From Cerioporus squamosus (taxonomy: Eukaryota > Basidiomycota > Agaricomycetes > Polyporales > Polyporaceae), in the NCBI GenBank assembly GCA_022592435.1, contig JABYQS010000961.1:1-10541 (forward strand): a stretch of 10,541 nucleotides of DNA, given 5' to 3'. The notes beneath the pieces were generated by a model that saw nothing but the letters and a program-made list of their open reading frames with translations, was not told the DNA's origin and ran no database searches. Shown here piece by piece: positions 7,198 through 10,541 of the stretch. Within the stretch, counting starts at the first letter, position 1. Every line of letters begins with the position of its first letter. Made by a program: the position numbers and the translations under genes.

Positions 7198-8735
7198 GAG
7201 ATGTACCTGGTTCCGCTGACCACACCTCTCCTATTTGCTGTCCAGCACTCGCGGCCGAAGCAGTGAAAACTCATGACTCGCTTCGAACTTTGGTCTTTCG
7301 TCACAACTCCGATAGGCGTTCGCGAAGTGATACATATCTTGCGGCGGATACCATCGGGGTGAAGCTCCCTTCAATAACTCTATCTATGCTGATAGATTAA
7401 GGTATCCATCCTCAGAGACGGAGTAAGTACACTCGACAATACTATGGCGGTTGCAGCAGCGAGCACTTAAGCGCCAGCGGCATCGGACGGTGATCTGGTA
7501 AACGGAAGAGAGAGCGGGTGCGACAAGCAAGCTCAATCACAACTATGCGAGTCAGCGCATGTGATAAAATGCGGCGTAGAGATTAGGCCGTCGGTCTCGA
7601 GTGAAGCCCAGTCAAAATGCGCTCGAGAACGTGTGCGGGATGCGGCATCCGCCATGCATGATGGAGATGGGTCCTACCCCAGTACTGTACTATTCAGGCG
7701 GGGCATCCCCGGGCCCGACTTGATCAGTAGACGTATCGGGAGGTCGAGAGCAGTGAACTGCAATGCGTCGCATCCGTGCACTTCCGGGGTGGCTAGGAGA
7801 GATCAGAAAGAATAAGTATCAACATGTGGGAAGTTTGCTAATGCAGCACTGGGGCCAGTAATAGTTATCGGGATGCACACATTGCGGGTCTGATGTTCTG
7901 CGAGCGTCTGCAGATACTGAAGATGAGCGAGCACGCCATTCAGAAAATCACCGAAGTCTCACTGATATTCCCAAGCGTCTATCGACTGGCGTAAGACTCA
8001 CAAGAGCAACACCTCCTGGTCACCGAAGCTGGTTCCCAGCAGGGAGCTCCTGAGCAGTCGCGCATAGGGCCGGGAGTACCTGATTGTTCACACGCGGCAT
8101 GCTCGAGATGCCCGAGGAAACACTGTAGCGTAACCATTATACGGTAGTGTTCGAGGGCTATTCTGAGATGCGCGAGAGTACTTACAAGGGACTCGAAGCG
8201 TCGCGTTCAGCCATAACAGAACACCAGATGGTACGGTAGGGCGTTCAAAACAGAACCACCAATGCTGACCTCCCGGCCCTCCGAGTTGGAAGGCGCTGAA
8301 TCAGATATTGTAAAACTGTCCTTGATGCGTCACCCATCTGTCCTATATGGGCATCGTACGAATCATGGAATTCGATGACTTGTCTCGTCCGATTGCGATG
8401 GGCCTGTGCAGTGCGGTGGGGTGGATCGGTTTTGGCTGAGACGAGTCTGCAGCTCAGGCTGTCGATGCACAGCTCGTGTTGAAACCTATCCTGCTACAGA
8501 TGGGCGCATGTATGGAGACGTACCCTGAACAACGAGACTAGGATTAGCGAGGGGAGTCAACGCGATGGGTGATCCCGGGGCCCAGAACTGGACCATGCCT
8601 GCTTGGCGCAATATCCTCCGTGGTTCTGACTTGATACTTGATGCCCTAGTCTCTTATCAGCCATATATCAGCCATAGCAAGCGTGATCCTGCCTCCTCCA
8701 CATTGCGGAGGAGACGGGGCAGAGATTTCGGAACC
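7198..8735. other. Long stretch without a recognisable gene
   Basis: I found no protein family, RNA gene or transposon terminus here on either strand. Open frames such as 7561-7815 and 8565-8846 lack domain character, have mixed codon use and no splice-linked extension. Minor structure: an imperfect hairpin around 8119-8150 (AACACT pairing with AGTGTT, CGTA with TACG), a perfect 11-base tandem (TATCAGCCATA, 8655-8676) and a 7-bp hairpin (CTCCTCC 8693-8699 with GGAGGAG 8707-8713). Confidence 0.5.
8655..8676. repeat. Perfect 11-base tandem duplication
   Basis: TATCAGCCATA occurs twice head to tail at 8655-8665 and 8666-8676. Only two units, so replication slippage is a sufficient explanation. 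Confidence 0.8.
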
Positions 8736-8925
8736 AAAACCATGCCTCAAACACGGTCAGGGCTTGGTCTTAGTCCCGATCATCTCGTAGAAGCAGGCTT
8801 CCCTTTCACGACCATCACGGTGTCCTCAGCGTCTGAACGAGACTAGAGACGTACCGATGGAAGAGGATCCACGAAGCGGCAGTCATTATTCTCGTTTCGC
8901 CCGCGGGTGATGTGCTTTGCAAAGT
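8736..8925 (+). repeat. Diverged direct repeat, copy A
   Basis: This segment aligns by eye, in the same order and orientation, to 9399-9605. Anchors shared with copy B are AACCATGCCT (8739-8748), ACACGGTCAG (8752-8761), the block starting GTACCGAT (8851-8875, two mismatches in the first 22 bases), GGCAG...TCTCGTTT (8878-8897) and GGGTGATGTGCTTTGCAAA (8907-8925). Identity is high in the anchors and roughly two thirds between them, with several small gaps. No open frame runs through both copies in the same register, so it looks like duplicated non-coding or long-dead sequence. Confidence 0.55.
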
Positions 8926-9398
8926 GTGCTACGCCGCAGAACCCGATGTCGTCGTCAGGGGCTGGGTCGCGAACGCGTGCACGCGTATACATGGAGTGCT
9001 CACATGGATCTGCAGCCCGAGGTACCACTTTCAGCGTCCTACGTGTCTGTCGTTTTCACGCGGTCCTGGCCTTGAGGCGACGGATCGCCGTGCTTGGCAA
9101 ACTTTCGCCCGTTGTTGTCTGACGCCGTGCTGAGATTCCTGGAGACACTACCACTGCGGAGATAGATGGGACTGGAACAATCATGTCAGATAATGTACAT
9201 GCACGGTTTGAGTGCAAGAGAAGAGGACTTACCGGAGACCATGGAACTACCCGGATTGTACGGAGACGTACCGGCGCCTGGATGGCGCGGCGACGGCGGG
9301 AGATCCTTCAAGATACCGTCTTGAAAACCGACCCAATCGAAGTAGGGCCGGTTCTGCTTCGTCTAAAACTAACACCAGAACGGAACAGAGATGTGACA

Positions 9399-9605
9399 GA
9401 ACCATGCCTACTCACATGTCACACGGTCAGAACCGGCGGTTGTCTTCTGGGCTGCGCCCTGCTGCGCCGCGGGCTGATGTCGTGCTTTCTACGGCCATGC
9501 CAGTGCCGCAACCGTCTGTGCCCAGACCACTGATGTACCGATCGAAGAGTATCCAAACGAGAGGCAGCCATGCCTCTCGTTTTGGCTTTGGGTTATGCGC
9601 TTGCC
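9399..9605 (+). repeat. Diverged direct repeat, copy B
   Basis: Partner of 8736-8925, offset by about 660-680 bases. Anchors: GAACCATGCCT near 9401, ACACGGTCAG near 9421, GTACCGATCGAAGAG at 9535-9549, the hairpin arms at 9555-9582, and GGGTTATGCGCTTGCCAAA at about 9589-9607. Copy B has a longer stretch between the first two anchors. Neither copy shows terminal inverted repeats or a target duplication that would identify a transposon. Confidence 0.55.
9555..9582. repeat. Perfect 12-bp hairpin with a four-base loop
   Basis: AAACGAGAGGCA (9555-9566) pairs fully with TGCCTCTCGTTT (9571-9582) around the loop GCCA. Two further C-G pairs (9553-9554 with 9584-9585) can form if T9583 is bulged. There is no run of T after it to suggest a terminator. 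It lies inside copy B of the direct repeat; in copy A the matching arms pair only partly. Confidence 0.85.
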
Positions 9606-9746
9606 AAACTAGTGGGAGACTGGTATGTTCCTAGCGGATTGCGTGTCCGATACCTGCGTGTCAAGTGGAACACCTAAGAAGGACAAGAATGATCATGATC
9701 GGCACTGAGAGCGTTGGCGGGGGGTGGCAGGAAGTTCGGGTTACTG

Positions 9747-9781
9747 CAGGAGGAAGAAGAGGAGGAGGCGGAGGTGGTGGT
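9747..9781 (+). repeat. Purine-rich low-complexity tract
   Basis: The plus strand is almost pure G and A (repeated GGA, AGA, GGT) over about 35 bases, preceded by a G-rich run at 9718-9728. Simple sequence; no gene reads through it convincingly. Confidence 0.8.
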
Positions 9782-9873
9782 AGTATTGTGGCAGCGTGGG
9801 TAGCAGGTGTACACAGGTCACGATAGTTGTAGCGCTGAGGAGGCGGCGATCATGCACATGCTGCAGCTTAGTT

Positions 9874-9943
9874 CATGCTCCCAGGCGGCAACTTCACGAA
9901 TGCCTCGATCAGATGTCGGATGTCTGCCAGGACTGGGAGCATG
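9874..9943. repeat. 11-bp inverted repeat with 48-base spacer
   Basis: CATGCTCCCAG at 9874-9884 is the exact reverse complement of CTGGGAGCATG at 9933-9943. It falls inside the weak open frame 9796-10011, for which I see no protein support. Function unknown. Confidence 0.7.
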
Positions 9944-10053
9944 CCAAGACCGATGCTGAGTCCAGTAGCCTGCCGCAGGTAGTGCTCGCAAACTCTTTAC
10001 TAGGTGGTTAGGCCCAGCACGACACGACTAGTACTTAGCGAGGTATCGGGCAG

Positions 10054-10362
10054 ATGCCGACTCCGGATTCGGAGCGTTCTGCCGTGTTTTTGAAGCTCAG
10101 TGAGTCGATGACCGCAGAACCCTATCCGATGGCAAGGTCCTACTACAAGCTTCGACCGAGACCTGGTCTAACCCTCATACATGCGCGCGTGATGCTTGCT
10201 TCCGCTGCGGCGTCCGCTCGCAAACGTCTCGATCTTGACGATACGATAGGATCCCACCTCCGCTTTGCCTCCACTGCCGCTGCCGCCACATTTGCCAACT
10301 GTGGTCTCAAGCCTAACGCATCGAGCATCACTGTAGCCGAGCTCAGGGCGTACCTGATCTAG
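10054..10362 (+). CDS. Hypothetical small open frame, low confidence
   Basis: A 102-residue plus-strand frame from ATG 10054 to TAG 10362. The second half (residues about 40-102) is alanine-rich with mixed charge and uses mostly C- or G-ending codons, as the intact gene in this window does. That is the only support. No domain, signal peptide or membrane span is seen. Overlapping minus-strand frames (10143-10331, 10168-10377) are about as plausible. It could be an exon of an unrecognised gene or chance. Confidence 0.2.
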   Translation: MPTPDSERSAVFLKLSESMTAEPYPMARSYYKLRPRPGLTLIHARVMLASAAASARKRLDLDDTIGSHLRFASTAAAATFANCGLKPNASSITVAELRAYLI

Positions 10363-10459
10363 GTCCGACTCGATCACCTTCGCGAGGCGGGAATCCTGTT
10401 TTGAAGGACGCTCTAGCGCAAGACTGTGCCGCGAATAGAATCATCGAGTCGCACACGGC

Positions 10460-10508
10460 TCCTCTTCCTCCTCCTCCGCCGCCGCCGCCGCCGCCGCCGG
10501 CGGAGGAA
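10460..10508. repeat. TCC/GCC trinucleotide microsatellite with inverted end
   Basis: A TCC-type run (10460-10476) changes into about eight CCG/GCC units (10476-10499), then CGGCGGAGGA, the reverse complement of TCCTCCGCCG at the start of the GCC run. The tract can fold back on itself. Simple repeat, probably slippage-prone. Confidence 0.9.
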
Positions 10509-10541
10509 CACGTGTGTACACATCCTCTCCTCGTCCCAGTC

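Noticed and set aside
7561..7815. 84-residue plus-strand frame
   Set aside because: Low-complexity-free but unrecognisable; no start context, splice extension or conserved motif.
8565..8846. 93-residue plus-strand frame overlapping repeat copy A
   Set aside because: The same region in copy B is not open in the matching frame, which argues against coding.
9183..9634. Overlapping 116- and 140-residue plus-strand frames
   Set aside because: They compete in different frames over repeat copy B, with no recognisable domain. Arg-rich composition looks like chance in GC-rich sequence.
1..10541. tRNA, rRNA or CRISPR features
   Set aside because: No T-loop GGTTCRANNCC in a plausible cloverleaf. The tRNA-like string at 4139-4152 is a primer site without the rest of a tRNA. 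No regularly spaced identical repeats.

Overview
The window looks like a piece of a filamentous basidiomycete genome, most likely an agaricomycete. It has short GT-AG introns with CTGAC branch sites, a seven-span membrane protein of a type I associate with that group, and a Ty1/copia LTR retrotransposon whose primer site matches the fungal initiator-methionine tRNA. No rRNA, tRNA, CRISPR or bacterial-type operon was seen.

Layout. Positions 1 to about 4450 hold a Ty1/copia element on the minus strand. It is cut by the left edge within RNase H, so its downstream LTR is outside the window. In element order it shows: the inner part of the upstream LTR (from 4153 outward) with a duplicated leader unit, a half-tRNA-type primer binding site (4139-4152), gag (from 4148 or 4133 down to about 3085), an aspartic protease with DSGAS, a D,D35E integrase, a reverse transcriptase and the first residues of RNase H. 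At least four frameshifts and one in-frame stop break it, so it is a dead copy with well-preserved domains.

Positions 4478-4805 hold a weak, broken coding-like stretch beside the LTR. After about 600 bases of upstream sequence comes the one intact gene, a five-exon plus-strand gene (5415-6682) for a 334-residue protein with seven predicted membrane spans. Convergent to it, at 6811-7197 on the minus strand, is what may be the leftover 3' end of a second multi-pass membrane protein gene.

From 7198 to the right edge there is no convincing gene. This part holds a diverged direct duplication of about 200 bases (8736-8925 and 9399-9605), a 12-bp perfect hairpin in the second copy, a purine-rich tract, an inverted repeat, a low-confidence open frame at 10054-10362 and a TCC/GCC microsatellite at the right end.

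How it fits together: this looks like a gene-poor, transposon-bearing fungal region with one live gene among relics. I see no multi-gene system. The most unusual signals are the LTR leader, in which one of two repeat units carries an intron-like insert missing from the other, and the duplicated non-coding segment on the right.
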